Notes: generated from the letters alone by a model not told the origin. A stretch of 64,000 bases of DNA from Rhodeus uyekii (GCA_037043235.1 JAWRVZ010000318.1:186001-250000); one strand, 5' to 3'; positions 32,678-44,250 are shown, numbered from the stretch's first letter. Program-made: numbers and translations.

Positions 32678-33397
32678 CAGTGGAATCCACTTATCTCGAC
32701 CTCGGTTAACTCGCCAACCCTATTATGTCGACGTTTTGAAGTGGAACCGCCAAACTCCCTCATTATCTAAGCATTTTCTTATCGGTTATGTTGAATATTT
32801 TGTTACACTTTTGTGATATACACAATGTTTCGTTGATTATTTTTCTTCTTTGAAATTATTTTCTTTACATTAATCTTCTCTTTCACAGCACGTCATGTAT
32901 TGCTGCACGCCCAGTTCCCAGATTACATTGACATCGACAAAGTCGTCGTTACTGATAGAAGCTTAGAAGCACTTGTTTTCAAGCAGACCGTTAAAGGCAA
33001 AACGCAACAAAGCATTTTAGACTTTGTAAAGAAACCATAGTAACCGGGTGTCCAATACTTTTCAGAACTGTGTCCGAGCGAAATTACTGTGTTATGAGTG
33101 AATGTGTTTATGTGTGTTGTGACGGTTTATGTTGTGAGCGAACTTGTGTTTGCAATGTTGGAGAATATGATTATCGAGCATCAAAGGTGTTTTTTATTGT
33201 ATACTGTTAAATCTCTGCTGTTAGTTGGTGCGCACATGCCTTTTGTTGTTAGCAAAAATATACAGTGTATGTATATTTTTATAGCATGCCGATCGCTCCA
33301 AACAAATTGCCATATTGAATTTTGATTATCTCGATCCTCGGTTATCTCAACGTTTTTTTGCAACCCCCGAGGCCGTTGACATAACCGGATTCCACTG
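32678..33397 (+). mobile_element. Pogo-like family A, complete 720-bp copy
   Basis: TA at 32676-32677 and 33398-33399. Left end CAGTGGAATCCACTTATCTC, right end GACATAACCGGATTCCACTG. It is the reference copy for the family because both ends and the transposase tail are present. Confidence 0.9.
32921..33040 (+). pseudogene. Pogo-like transposase C-terminal tail
   Basis: 39 residues from DYIDIDKVVVTDRSLEALVF to TQQSILDFVKKP, then TAG. The final QQSILDFVKK resembles the C-terminal end of Tigger/TIGD proteins. All catalytic parts are deleted. The homologous tail in 25680-25784 has lost a few codons. Confidence 0.7.
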
Positions 33398-33410
33398 TAT
33401 ATAGCTTTTT

Positions 33411-33412
<2 letters not shown>

Positions 33413-33462
<50 letters not shown>
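33413..33462. repeat. (TG)n microsatellite
   Basis: 25 TG units. Confidence 0.97.
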
Positions 33463-33465
<3 letters not shown>

Positions 33466-33466
<1 letters not shown>

Positions 33467-34304
33467 GGCCATTCTGCAGAATTGGTGACATTTGGCGTCC
33501 CCCATCCAAAAAACATATTTGACAAGCATTTAAATATTCAAATCTTAGATGTTTACTAAGATCCTTAAATTATTTATTGAAACGCACAATAATATTTCAA
33601 ATATTTAAAAGCTTTATATTTATATCATCATCATGTATTGGGTACTTTCAATTAGGAGGTGGCTGTCCCAAACCCTTACATGTAAATTTCAACTTGTGAA
33701 AAAGATATTTAAATATTTTTTTCCATTGTTGTTTTTAAATGCATCTTTTTGTTTTGTTTTAAAAAATTAGATTTTTTTATTTTATTTTTAAATCATGAAT
33801 CTTTATGTAAAAAAAGATGTGCCGTATTTTCATGTCACTACCAAAACACTGAATGTTTTATTCCATTGGGTGAGACTGATTTTAACCACAGCCCTACATT
33901 TTTGATCAGGATATATTCCTATGTCCCTCTCTCTCATATGCTATATGGTGAGTAGATTGAGCCCATCATTTTGAGGTAAATGTGTTCTAAAGTCTGAAAA
34001 TCTGTGTGTAACTAAGGAATGTCACTACCAAAGACATTTTTTCTGCTATTAAGAAAACTTTTTTGGATGTTATTCCATAAAATGTAGTTTTTATATGTGT
34101 ACCACTGTTCTGACCAGTGATAACCATGTGCTGATTTGCATCTTCGAGCTAGATTCAAAATTACCTAATATTGTCACTAACAACGCAGTCACGACCGAAA
34201 CGTCTTGAAGTTTCGGTTGTGACATCATTGTTTTGGTTGTGACAAAAGGGAACACATAATGATTTATTAATCCGTAATAAACAAAAATGTTGTACACTGT
34301 AAAA
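33466..34304. repeat. Unknown repeat with 'gtcactacc' motifs (left part)
   Basis: Starts 'ggccattctgcagaattggt' and contains TGTCACTACCAAA at 33833 and 34020 and related words near 34165. It is split by a Tc1 fragment and resumes at 35215. No protein recognised. Family unknown to me. Confidence 0.5.
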
Positions 34305-35214
34305 AATCCAACTTTCGCTATCTGCTTACTGGAATTTTCACGCACAACCATTTCTAGGGTTTACAAAGAATGCTGTGAAAAGGGAAAAACATCCAGTATG
34401 CGGCAGTCCTGTGGCTGAAAATGCCTTGTTGATGCTAGAGGTCAGAGGAGAACGGGCCGACTGATTCAAGCTGATAGAAGAGCAACTTTGACTGAAATAA
34501 CCACTCGTTAAAACTGAGGTTTGCAGCAAAGCATTTGTGAAGCCACAACACGCACAACCTTGAGGCGGATGGGCTACAACAGCAGAACACCACACCGGGT
34601 ACCACTCATCTCCACTACAAATAGGAAAAAGAGGCTACAATTTGCACGAGCTCAACAAAATTGGAAAAGTTAGAGACAAAAAAATGTTCCCTGGTCTGAT
34701 GAGTCTCAATTTCTGTTGAGACATTCAGATGGTAGAGTCAGAATTTGGCGTAATGGTGTGGGGGATGTTTTCTTGGCACACTTTAGGCCCTTTGGTGCCA
34801 ATTGGGCATTGTTTAAATGCCACGGCCTGCCTGAGCATTGTTTTTGACCATGTCCATCCCTTTATGACCACCATGTACCCATCCACTAATGCTGCTTCCA
34901 GCAGGATAATGCACCATGTCACAAAGCTTGAATCATTTCAAAATGGTGCACTAAAATGGCCCCACATTCACCAGATCTCAACCCAATAGAGCATCTTTGG
35001 GATGTGGTGGAACGGTAGCTTTGTGCCCTGGATGTGCATCCCACAAATCTCCATCAACTGCAAGATGCTATCCTATCAATATGGCCAAAATTTCTAAAGA
35101 ATGCTTTCAGCACTTTGTTGAATCAATGCCACGTAGAATTAAGGCAGTTCTGAAGGTGAAAGGGGGTCAAACACAGTATTAGTATGGTGTTCCTAATAAT
35201 CCTTTAGGTGAGTG
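34305..35214 (+). pseudogene. Tc1-like transposon, second family, 5'-truncated
   Basis: Ends 'cctaataatcctttaggtga' + GTG, inverse of CACCTAAAGGATTATTAGG, then TA. Conceptual reading gives a Tc1 transposase with ATLTEITTR, TLRRMGYNSRTP, WSDESQF, FQQDNAPCH and NPIEHLWDVVE blocks, broken by many stops and frameshifts. A partial second copy is at 36126-36520. Confidence 0.85.
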
Positions 35215-35560
35215 TACGTGCTGACTGCATATGTGCAATATAATTAGTTATTTGTATTAACATAAAATGTTGAATGTCTGATTCAACTATGGCAAACTAA
35301 GTATTGGGGTCACTACCAAAACATTACTGTCACTACCGAAAATGTGCTGTCACTACCAAAACATGGAACGTTTTGTCAAAAATAAAGTATATTGAATTAT
35401 CAACTAAGACGTTATGATAGTGTTTAGTTTAATGCATATTCAACCAAATGAATCCTTAACTTTGAAATCAGTATGATTAACTTTATGCCTTCTACAAAGA
35501 AAGATTGGGTTCAAAATACAAATCTCATAAATGACACTTAAAATATTATAAAATTTTTCA
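35215..35560. repeat. Unknown 'gtcactacc' repeat (right part)
   Basis: GTCACTACCAAAACA, GTCACTACCGAAAA and again GTCACTACCAAAACA at about 35310-35360, ending in AT-rich sequence. Confidence 0.5.
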
Positions 35561-35640
35561 TTTTTAACCTGTAAAAAAAAATTTAAAATAGAGAAAAAAC
35601 ATATTTACAAGGTTGAAGTAAACAAAATCTTAATAGGTCA

Positions 35641-35642
<2 letters not shown>

Positions 35643-35693
<51 letters not shown>

Positions 35694-35727
35694 TATACAC
35701 ATATACACATATACACACACACACACA
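35643..35727. repeat. (TA)n(CA)n microsatellite
   Basis: About 20 TA units then CA-rich units, directly before a Tc1 end. Confidence 0.95.
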
Positions 35728-36125
35728 CTGTGTGCACAATTATTAGGCAAGTTGTATTTTTGAGGATTACTTTTTTTTATTGTACAACTACAGTGCTCTT
35801 GGCCAATCCAAAATGTTAACAAACCCTCAAACCTAAACATTTAAGTAGTAAAAGTTAAGTTTTGGCTTTCTTAAGAGAATATCTACATGTACACCGTTAT
35901 TAGGCATCTATTAGTGTGCAGAATTATTATGCAACTAAATGAAAAACAAAGATTTTCCTGTCTCACTTATTTTCACCTGTTAAAGTGAGAATAATAAACA
36001 AACTCAATTTACAAATAAACATTTCTGAAGAAACTCAGTGACCAATATAAACACCCTTCAATAACAGTCACAAGCCTTCCATTTACAGAATCTGTCAGTT
36101 TCTTGATATAGTCAGAATCAACTTT
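35728..36125 (-). mobile_element. Tc1-like terminal fragment
   Basis: Begins ACTGTGTGCACAATTATTAG, the inverse of the ends at 18481 and 1-123. The inner part corresponds to a transposase 3' end on the minus strand, cut at about 36125. Confidence 0.7.
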
Positions 36126-36520
36126 GTTGGTGCCAGACGGGCCGGTCTGAGTATTTCACAATCTGCTCAGTTACTGGGATTTTCATGCACAACCATTTCT
36201 AGGGTTTACAAAAAATGGTGTGGCAGTCCTGTGAGCAAAAATTACTTCTTGATGCTAGAGGTCAGAGGAGAATGGACTGACTAATTCAAGCTGATAGAAG
36301 AGCAACTTTGACTGAAATAACCACTCATTACAACCGAGGTATGCAGAAAAGCATTTGTGAAACCACAACATGCACAACCTTGAGGCGGATGGGCAACAAC
36401 AGCAGAAGACTTCACCCTGTACCACTCATCTCCACTACAAGGATAAAGAGTTCACCAAAATTAAACAGTTGAAGGCTGGAAAAATGTTGCCTGGTCTGAT
36501 GAGTCTTGAATTCTATTGAG
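36126..36520 (+). pseudogene. Tc1-like transposase fragment
   Basis: Same family as 34305-35214, but covering the N-terminal part (SISQSAQLLG-like helix-turn-helix, CTTISRVYKKW) through the block before the DDE domain. Broken by stops. Confidence 0.75.
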
Positions 36521-36981
36521 ATCTTCTCACTGGGAGCAATTTAGTAACATGAGAATATCTATACATTCACAGGGTTTAGATGGACAGCACGCACGGAGCA
36601 GTGGATGATGAATCAAAAAACTATTTCTTACTTTCAGTCTGTGACAATAGGAAAATTTATATTCTGGGAGGACAAAAGTCATTGCTCAAAGATTTCAATT
36701 CTCACCTTAAAAGGTGAAGGTGATCTCGGTTTTCGTCTCAGCAGCTGAGCTAACATACCATGGAGATGAACAGTTAACCATGGCAAGAAACTGATGGGGT
36801 ACAACCACCTGCTATAGATGTGATGCATTCAAAGTATCAATATATGAGGATTTGTATAGATTAGAAGCTTGAAAGATAAGCCCTTAATAGTCCTATAATT
36901 TTCTGAATAATGCCACATCCGGCCCGACATGTAATTATATCCGGCCCGTAAGATCCTTTTTTTATATATTATTGTTATTAA

Positions 36982-37717
36982 CCCTTTCGCACATAAGTTC
37001 TAAATATTCTCTCTGACCACCCAACGTGAGTTTTTTTAGGCGACCGTTATTTTAGAATGTTTACCTTATTGTTCCCATTGCGACGTGTTATGCTTGTCAC
37101 GTTGACACACCGCAGCCTCAAAGGCGCTATATGACATGTGCATCGCATGTATTTAGTGTATGTCTTATTTATTCAAAATATTCACATACTTATTGGCTAT
37201 GTTATCAACTACCTGATATTTCGATTCTCAAATATGTGGAAGTGAATGTGTTTTGTTCAGCAGTTCGGTCTGATTTATAACGCAAATTCAGTCGCTTCTC
37301 CCGAAAAACTTGACAGTAAGTGACCGGTGAAGTGAGAGAAGAATACAGCTAACTTTATAGTTACCTATGCAATGTGTATCTGATTTATCTGATGAACGAT
37401 TGCTATTTCTGTTTTTATGGACGTCAGTGTGTATTTTTCTAACTATAGATGTTTTGCGAGTACTTATGAGTATTTAAATGTCTGAAACCTAAATAAACCT
37501 TGTGGTTGAAAACACTGAGTAGTTGTGATAAATGACAAGCTCTAAGTGCGTCCATCTCTGCGCCAAAATGTATTGGCGCCAGATGACGCGCAGAAACACG
37601 TTTGAATTTAGCAGTAGATGACGTGAAGCACGAACGTTCTAATCACACCGGTGTGATCGTACCCTCCAGGGCCCAGCCAAGACTGATCACACCAGAGTGA
37701 TCGTACATGCGAAAGGG
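36982..37717. mobile_element. piggyBac-like MITE, 736 bp, TTAA target
   Basis: Ends CCCTTTCGCACAT and ATGCGAAAGGG (inverse CCCTTTCGCAT), flanked by TTAA on both sides (36978-36981, 37718-37721). The right subterminal region has a perfect 16-bp palindrome, ATCACACCGGTGTGAT (37642-37657), and a related GATCAC..GTGATC (37684-37701), each followed by GTAC. No transposase. Confidence 0.88.
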
Positions 37718-37858
37718 TTAATGGCCCAACAATATGAAGCGTTGGTAAACCAATAAACTACAGATCCCATAATGCAGCGCTTCAGCTGCCTAGCCGAACA
37801 CATCCAGCATCAAGTCAAGCTTATGATGCTGCAAGTTATTGCGAAGCTAGCCCTCACA

Positions 37859-38124
37859 ATGCCGAAGAGAAAAGTTGATTCTGATAACAGAACCTTTAAA
37901 AACCGATGGGAGGCTGAGTGTTTATGTTTACTGACATTGTCGGTAAACCCGCATGGCTAATTTGTGGAGCTAATGTGGCTGTAATTAAAGAAATGAATCT
38001 AAGACGGCATTATGAGACAAAACATCAGGATAACCTGAAAGACCTGAATGCAGAGCAGAAGATACAGAAAGCAGAAAAGTTAAAGAAGAATCTGAATCGA
38101 TTTAAAGAATCGATTGTTGATTGA
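37859..38124 (+). pseudogene. hAT transposase N-terminus with BED finger
   Basis: MPKRKVDSDNRTFKNRWEAE starts at 37859, then a frameshift near 37918, then MFTDIVGKPAWLICGANVAV and RRHYETKHQDN. The BED finger keeps one Cys and the HxxxxH, but the first Cys of the pair expected in this family is Trp here (PAWLICG). It ends in a stop at 38124. Confidence 0.8.
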
Positions 38125-38229
38125 GTTTGAGAGATGGCCACTTATTTAAGTCAGTTGAGTGAAAGAAGCAAAGACTTGAGGTTGGACAACGTAATGAGCA
38201 CTGTAACAACCCGCAAACTTTATCCAAGC

Positions 38230-39080
38230 TAAAGGTTAAAATCACTGGCAATTTCAGTTGTTTTTGCGAGAGATAGACTCAGAGTTGCTGACATTCCTTA
38301 TCATACAGAGGTACCTTGGCTAAGTTTGGGAAAAGTTCTCAATAGAGTTTTTGAGCTCAGCAACAAAATCTGTCAGTTCACAGACAGTAAAGAAAAGACC
38401 ACCAATTTTAGGGATGAAAAGTGGAAATGCGAGTTTGGCATTTCAGGCTGATATAACAGCTGATTTCAAACGCCTTAAACCTCCAGCTCCAGGGATGTGA
38501 GCGCATGATCACTTATATGTATAACGCAGTGAAGGCATTTCAAGTGAGGCTGCTTTTATGAGAGACACAGATGCACCAATACAACTTTCCCCACTTTCCC
38601 TGTTGCCAAGTAATGTTGAACCAAGTAGCACATCGGTGTTCCCAAATACGCACTTGCACTGATAAACTGAGCGCACTGCACAATGACTTTGCATGGCGCT
38701 TTGGTGACTTTGAAGAACAAAAAAAGAAATTTGAGTTGCTTCGCAACCCATTTGCTATCAATGTGGAGAGATGGAGCTGATTGAGCTGCAGTGTAATGTT
38801 AAACTGAAGGCAAAGTACGACACTGCAGGGCCCGCACAGTTAATTCACTCCATTCCCGCAGAAATACCCCAGCTCCATCTACATGCGGCTCGAACCTTGT
38901 CCATGTTTGGTGCACATATCTGTGTGAGAAGCTCTTCTCAGTGATGAAGACTAACAAAACAGCACATAGGAGTCATCTCACTGCTGAGTACCTGCAGTCC
39001 ATCCTGAGAACCTCACACCAAACATAAACAAAATTGTTGACAAAAAAAAGATGTCAGGTGTCCAGCTCTGATAAAATGAC
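38230..39080 (+). pseudogene. hAT transposase C-terminal half
   Basis: After a large internal deletion, blocks resembling IPYHTEVPWLSLGKVLNRVF (about 38300), LNQVAHRCSQ, DKLSALHNDFAWRFGDFEEQ, KFELLRNPFAI, MELIELQCNVKLKAKYDTAG and LFSVMKTNKTAHRSHLTAEY appear with stops and frameshifts. The last block is the hATC dimerisation motif. The DDE catalytic middle is largely gone. Confidence 0.85.
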
Positions 39081-39424
39081 ATAAGAGCAAAGACAATTGA
39101 ATGATTTGATTTGTTATTGCTGAAAAGCACAAATTGTATTTACATTATATATATTATATATGCAGCGTGTTCATATTTTGAATTTGTATAATTTTGATAG
39201 CAAAATATTTAAGTTATTTAAGGTTTAAGTTGATTTATTCAAGAATAACATTCTTGTCTGTTTTTATTAATATTTATGTTAAAAATGTCAAATTTTAAAA
39301 ATTTAAAAGTTTAGTTTTAGTATGTTCAATAAATGTTTATCCTGTTCGGCCCACAACCTTAAGTGTGTTTTGGATTTTGGCCCCCTGTGCAATTGAGTTT
39401 GACACCACTGCTCTACTCGATGAA

Positions 39425-39592
39425 TGGGCAAAACTCACACAAACACTACAAAATCTTGTGGAAAGCCTTTCCAGAATAGTGGACGCTGTTACAGTTGCAA
39501 AGGGGGACTAACTCTATATTATTGTCTGTGTGTTTAGAATGCAATGTCATTATCGTCCTTGTTGGTGTAATGGTCAGCTGTCCAAATATTAT
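39425..39592 (+). mobile_element. Tc1-like 3' fragment
   Basis: 'cttgtggaaagcctttccag' encodes LVESLSRIVDAV, a Tc1 transposase C-terminus, followed by 'gcaaagggggactaactcta' and 'ggtcagctgtccaaatatt'. The terminal bases are lost. Confidence 0.65.
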
Positions 39593-40004
39593 ATATATTT
39601 ACACACACTATTTGTGTGATCTCTCACACTATTTATTTTGGTGTAAAACTATTTAAGTTGAAAATTACCAGTATCAGTCAGATTGCCTTTAAGAGAACAG
39701 ACTCAGTGATTTTTTTGTTAGAAGCCGCTGAAAGACAGAGCGAATAAATGACATCATTTGTCTTTGTCTTGTAAAAACATTGAATAAAAGAAAAGAGATC
39801 TGAATGTAATAATGAGGGCGTGATGTTGATATGTCAGCAGGATACTGACGTCAGAAAGCAGGTTGAGGCAATTTATATGCATCTTTTATATGCATTATAT
39901 GTGACAACTTGCAAATATATGCATATGGGTAATACTTTACAATAAGGTTCCTTTAGTTAACATTAGTTAATATTGTAAGACAGTAAAAACTGGAAGATGC
40001 TTAG
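39593..40004. other. Intronic sequence with one dispersed repeat
   Basis: 'taatactttacaataaggtt' and 'ttagttaacattagttaata' at 39930-39975 belong to a dispersed repeat also present at 42455-42695 and 44735-44945. The remainder is unassigned. Confidence 0.5.
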
Positions 40005-41150
40005 CTGTCTAGCTTAAAGGGGGACTCTGTAAACAAAGTAGACTTCTGGAAATTAACAATTGAACTCTTGCAAAATGACCATCTCCATCGGAGATACAAG
40101 CATGAGTTGATCACCTTCGTATCCGTTGTTTTCACGGACGTCACAAAACCTGCGTAGTTACCCACCATGCACTGCGCACCGCCATTTTGATTCCCTACTG
40201 TCAGTGTCAACTCGTATATCTTATTGACGATCGTCGCTAATTTTACTTGTTATCATACTCTTTATTACTCTAATACTACATATTTGTAGATTGTAAATCA
40301 AAAACAATTAACATAAGTGACTTCTGTTGTGCTTATGGATACACGCGGTGGAATGAGGACAAGTTACCGCAGTTTTAGAACGCTCTGTACTTTCACATTC
40401 ATGAACCTCTCCATGGACTGAATAAACATGAACAATAGTGTTTTCATTGCTGCTCTGTGTCTTTAATGCCTAAAAAGGAGATATAAAATATAACGTTAGG
40501 TGTTATTTTAACTGCTGAATCGAATTTCAATATAAAGGACGTTAGACAAATTGGTTGAATTTAACTTGTATTATTTTAATTGTTGAATATGTTTCCAATT
40601 TATAACAATAAACAAAAGGTAAAGGAATGTCAAATACTGCTAAAGGTTAAGTTTACTGAGTTACGAAGGCATTTTGGGGAAAGTTACTAATTAGGACAAA
40701 GTGGGTGGGGTGGGTTATTGTCTGTCGACTGTAACACATTTTTACTTTTGGTATAAATTGCAGCTTCTAAACATATTAAATATTGTCAATACATTTAAAC
40801 TTACCCCCTACAAAATGTTTAGAGCATATGATCGTTATATTCCATTTTTCTTCAGTCTGAATGTCAGCCCTGTTGATCGCAGCTTTCCATACACGTAGCC
40901 TTTCTTCTGACAAAATTCGTGTTCTTTCACATTGTCCAGTTATCACTTTTGGAAGTTTAAAAAATCTTACATCTGTACTTACTCCTGGCCTATTTGAACA
41001 TCCAAAAATTCCACAGATAGGCATTTGTGAGCATAAGTTTTGAATATACAAGCTTTGTTGTTGCTTTGCATAGGGAATCAAAATGGCGGATATGCCGGTA
41101 CGCAAGTTTCGATGACGTCACGTGAAAACAACGGATTGTCTTAATCTATA
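40005..41150 (-). mobile_element. THAP-coding DNA transposon remnant
   Basis: The segments 40115-40200 and 41065-41145 are inverted copies (gggaatcaaaatggcgg, 'gtgaaaacaacggat'), framing a THAP exon on the minus strand. The THAP domain with inverted ends suggests a P-like or Harbinger/ISL2EU-type element. Exact ends and superfamily are not established. Confidence 0.55.
40805..41024 (-). CDS. THAP zinc-finger exon 1 (intact frame)
   Basis: ATG at 41024-41022 (MPICGIFGCSNRPG) to CSKHFVG, ending at a phase-1 donor G|GTAAGT (40804-40800). It has the C2CH THAP signature: C-x4-C at the start, VRFFKLPKV, VWKAAINRAD and C-x2-H at the end. THAP domains bind DNA and occur in host factors and in transposases. 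No second exon was recognised downstream within the element, so it is probably an orphan exon of a transposon. The reading frame has no break. Confidence 0.75.
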
Positions 41151-41267
41151 GCTCCTTACCTTCACACCCTCTACCCCATCTCTCCTCTCCAAATGTTGCA
41201 ATTACTTGAAATTCACCCAAAAATCGATATGGTTTAATGTGAACAATTATCATACAACACTATGTTT

Positions 41268-41375
<108 letters not shown>

Positions 41376-41534
41376 TATCATTTGAAATGTCTCAGTGGGA
41401 CTGGTCTCATTCCAACAGAAGTAAACCAAAAGGTGTTAAAAGATGAAGGGTTTAGAGATGATTTGCTCATTGTGATGGGTATGCCCTCTCTCAGGGTCTT
41501 TCATGCAAATTACCTTCTCAGGGTTCTCAGGGCC

Positions 41535-41930
41535 CGTCCACACGGAGACGCGTATCACTGTATCACATCCCAAAGTGCGTAGTCTTATAAGTAATGAAAA
41601 ATGTTGAGCGAATTTATTCATCAAAAACCCAAATCCCAAATTTTATAAACTAGCCCAATGCATTTTTTCCCAGTCGGACGTGACCAAAAAGGTAACTAGC
41701 AATCTAGCAACACTGAACAGCAACAACAATGCGCATCCTCAAAGTCTTCTTCTCTGTGTATAGTGTATTATCGGTGGCAGAATTATAGCGCCCCATACAG
41801 GTCTGGTATATATACTACATCATTCTCAGACGGTTTTAGTGGTCTCGTGTGGACGCTGATATTTCTTGCGCCGACGTCATGTTTATGATCAGATAGGGAA
41901 TGCACCGGCTTCATGTGGACGTGGCCTCAG
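41535..41930. mobile_element. Possible MITE with GC-rich inverted ends
   Basis: Left 'agggcccgtccacacggaga' and right 'tcatgtggacgtggcct' are imperfect inverted repeats about 380 bp apart. No clear target duplication; assignment tentative. Confidence 0.45.
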
Positions 41931-42289
41931 TCACCAAATTTATATTTGAGGTTTCGTCTGGTCTGAGTATTTCAAGAAATGTTTCACGAGTCTCTTGCGA
42001 TAGTGACAAGTATGGGCAGTCTGTTAAGTAACAGCCATAACCTCTGACAAAAAAAATCGGACTGGAGAGTCTGTGACTATGAGATCAGTGTAAAAGAATG
42101 GCCGGCACAAAACTTATGTCAGGCAGTGCATGAGATGAATGAGTGCAATAATAATAATAACAAGTTTGATAGAATAAGCAAGTGTCTACAAGCCAAAATA
42201 TCATATAAGTGACCAACAACACATTGGCACACTAAACCTAAATTTGTGATCATAATAATTATGGAGTCAGATAGAGAATAAATGGGAAT

Positions 42290-42365
42290 TTGGGAACCAG
42301 GCTCAACCCTGCTTAGCTTCAGTGGGCAACCAGTCTTAGGCTACATGGTGATATGGCTGCTGAAC
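42290..42365 (-). repeat. 5S rRNA-derived repeat fragment
   Basis: On the minus strand, 'gaagctaagcagggttgagc' + CTGGTT matches the internal part of 5S rRNA (GGAAGCTAAGCAGGGTCGGGCCTGG), preceded by 'gccatatcacca'. It is too diverged and too short for a functional 5S gene. Similar pseudogene-like repeats are abundant in cyprinids. Confidence 0.6.
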
Positions 42366-42454
42366 TAAACTACTTTGCCACACTGAAAAGGCTGAACGCA
42401 CAGTGATCCTTCAACTGCTTATCAGAAACCGTTATTGGGCCTTACCATATGAAC

Positions 42455-42695
42455 TGCATTTCTACAGCATTTATTAATCTGTTAATGATAATTTGAACAT
42501 TTATTAATACAATATTGAAATCAAAAGTTGCATTTGTTAACATTAGTTAATGCTCTGTTAATGAACGAACAAACAATAAACAGCTGTATTTGTAATAAAA
42601 AAGTTAAAGATGAACAAACACAGTTGCACATGTATTGCTCATGGTTAGATCATGTTAGTTAATAATACAGTATCAAATTAAACCTTATTGTTTCA
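42455..42695. repeat. Dispersed 'ttaacattagttaat' repeat
   Basis: Shares 'aatcaaaagttg', 'atttgttaacattagttaat' and 'aacaataaacagctgtattt' with 44735-44945. Probably a non-autonomous DNA element; ends not resolved. Confidence 0.55.
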
Positions 42696-42699
42696 TATT

Positions 42700-43407
42700 A
42701 AGAGACATGAATGTATAAAAATGTTTTGTATGTGGGTGCAATGTATTGTGGGTGCAACCAAAGTCTCAAAAACTACAGAAAAGTGACACCTGATCGTGAG
42801 CGTCACAGGCATCAGCATTGTGTGCTTGACTGGCAGCAGGGCAGAAGCATCAAGCAAATGTCATCGCTGCTAACTTGCTACTGACTAACACCCTGCTGCT
42901 CCCAGATGCCATCTATCACTGAACAGACGCTTAACAACAAGCCCACAGCCAAATTAATCTCTATCCATTCAACAAACTTGCTTTCTTCATTTATTTCCAT
43001 AATTTAGCTGGTCTCCAGGAGCTGTATGCTTTACGGAGCACAATTTATAGAGTAACTTCTTGCTAGCTGAATGTATAATTTAGTATCAGTGTGAATCTAG
43101 GTAGGCTGTACCTTTCTTGCTTTGACATGGTTCTTTTCAACACTACGATACATGTATCACTCAAGAAAGCATGCATATTGGGTTTCAATTCCACAATGTC
43201 GACTTTTGAGACCTTTGTTTCAGTCACAAACGTGCACACATCACTCAGAGAAAGACAGCTTGGTAATTGCTTAGTAGCTACCTGACTTCAGTGCCCATAG
43301 GACATTACATTAAATGTAAGGTTATAAATAATTCCACTTTTTACACTTAATACTAAATAACAGTTTGTAGAATCTAGGGCCCGCGGGATTTGGCCCGCCG
43401 TACCGTC
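42700..43407. other. Intronic sequence, nothing firm
   Basis: Mostly unassigned. 'agggcccgcgggatttggcc' at 43377 resembles a hAT end but stands alone. Confidence 0.5.
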
Positions 43408-43460
43408 CGAGGAGGGAGGGAGGGCGAGAGCGAGAGAGAGCGAGAGAGAGAGGGAGAGAG

Positions 43461-43504
<44 letters not shown>

Positions 43505-43548
43505 CGCGAGAGAGCGAGCGAGCGAGAGAGAGAGAGAGAGAGAGAGAG
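43408..43548. repeat. (GA)n-rich simple repeat
   Basis: About 140 bp of GAGA with scattered GCGAG. The open frame over it is an artefact. Confidence 0.95.
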
Positions 43549-44190
43549 GTTACAGAGGGGTTACAGCTGTCATGATCTTATCAAGTGCATTTCATCTACA
43601 GAATGCTCAAATAACTGGATCTTCCTAGATCCAATCCCATCATGCCTCATGGGTCCCAAAGCTCTTATACAGGAAAAAGTTCAAAAAAACCTTAAAGTTG
43701 CAAAGGCCAACCGTTTAGATCTTATAAATAAAACTAAATAACATTTCTAAACAGTTTCAACAAACCTCATTAGTTTATTTATTTGAAGATCACTAAAGTT
43801 GTTGCAGCTAGAAAACAGAATAATATAATTCATATGAATAACCAAAAAAGTAGAGAAAACTAAAAATTTGGATTAAAACAAGTACAAATTGAGTTGATTC
43901 AGAGCAACCACAGATACATGATAGAACTGCAAGGAATTCATAAAGTAACAACAAAAATGCTGAAAAAGTGTAATTAAAACCTTAGTTTTTTTAATTTTCT
44001 ATTTTCTAGACATTTTTCTAGAGAAAATGTTTTTATTTATTTAAAGGGAAGTAAAAATAAAATGCACATTTTTTCACATATTTTTTTCACGTTTTTTTTA
44101 TGTTTCTCTGCCATTTACAGAGAACAAAGGATAAATGAAAATACAAAAAGGAAAAAAAAACTAAAAAGGTCTAGAAAATAAAATACCTAC
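43549..44190. other. Intronic sequence, nothing recognised
   Basis: AT-rich stretch leading to the 60-bp rptor exon. Confidence 0.6.
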
Positions 44191-44250
44191 TTCTCAATCA
44201 AGTCCAAGGTCACTCCTGGTACCAGCTTTGCACTCTTCTGCATACAAAAC
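44191..44250 (-). CDS. rptor: rptor internal exon
   Basis: Only 60 bp: G completing a split Trp codon, 19 residues FCMQKSAKLVPGVTLDLIE, then AA of a split Lys codon (about human 277-297). The acceptor is TTATAAG and the donor GTAGGTAT. The middle (SAK) differs slightly from the mammalian sequence I remember, while both flanks are conserved. The downstream intron (30590-44190, 13.6 kb) is the longest complete intron in the window. Confidence 0.93.

Larger units (their letters stand above)
36885..39415 (+). mobile_element. hAT element of GTF2IRD2/ZBED type, degenerate
   Basis: Left part 'atccggcccgacatg', right end 'gagtttgacaccactgctcta' as in a group of vertebrate hATs. It carries a BED-finger/hAT transposase pseudogene and is split by a piggyBac-like MITE at 36982-37717. 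Exact 5' end unclear. Confidence 0.7.

Noticed and set aside
43390..43575. Arg/Glu-rich frame
   Set aside because: Translation of a (GA)n simple repeat.
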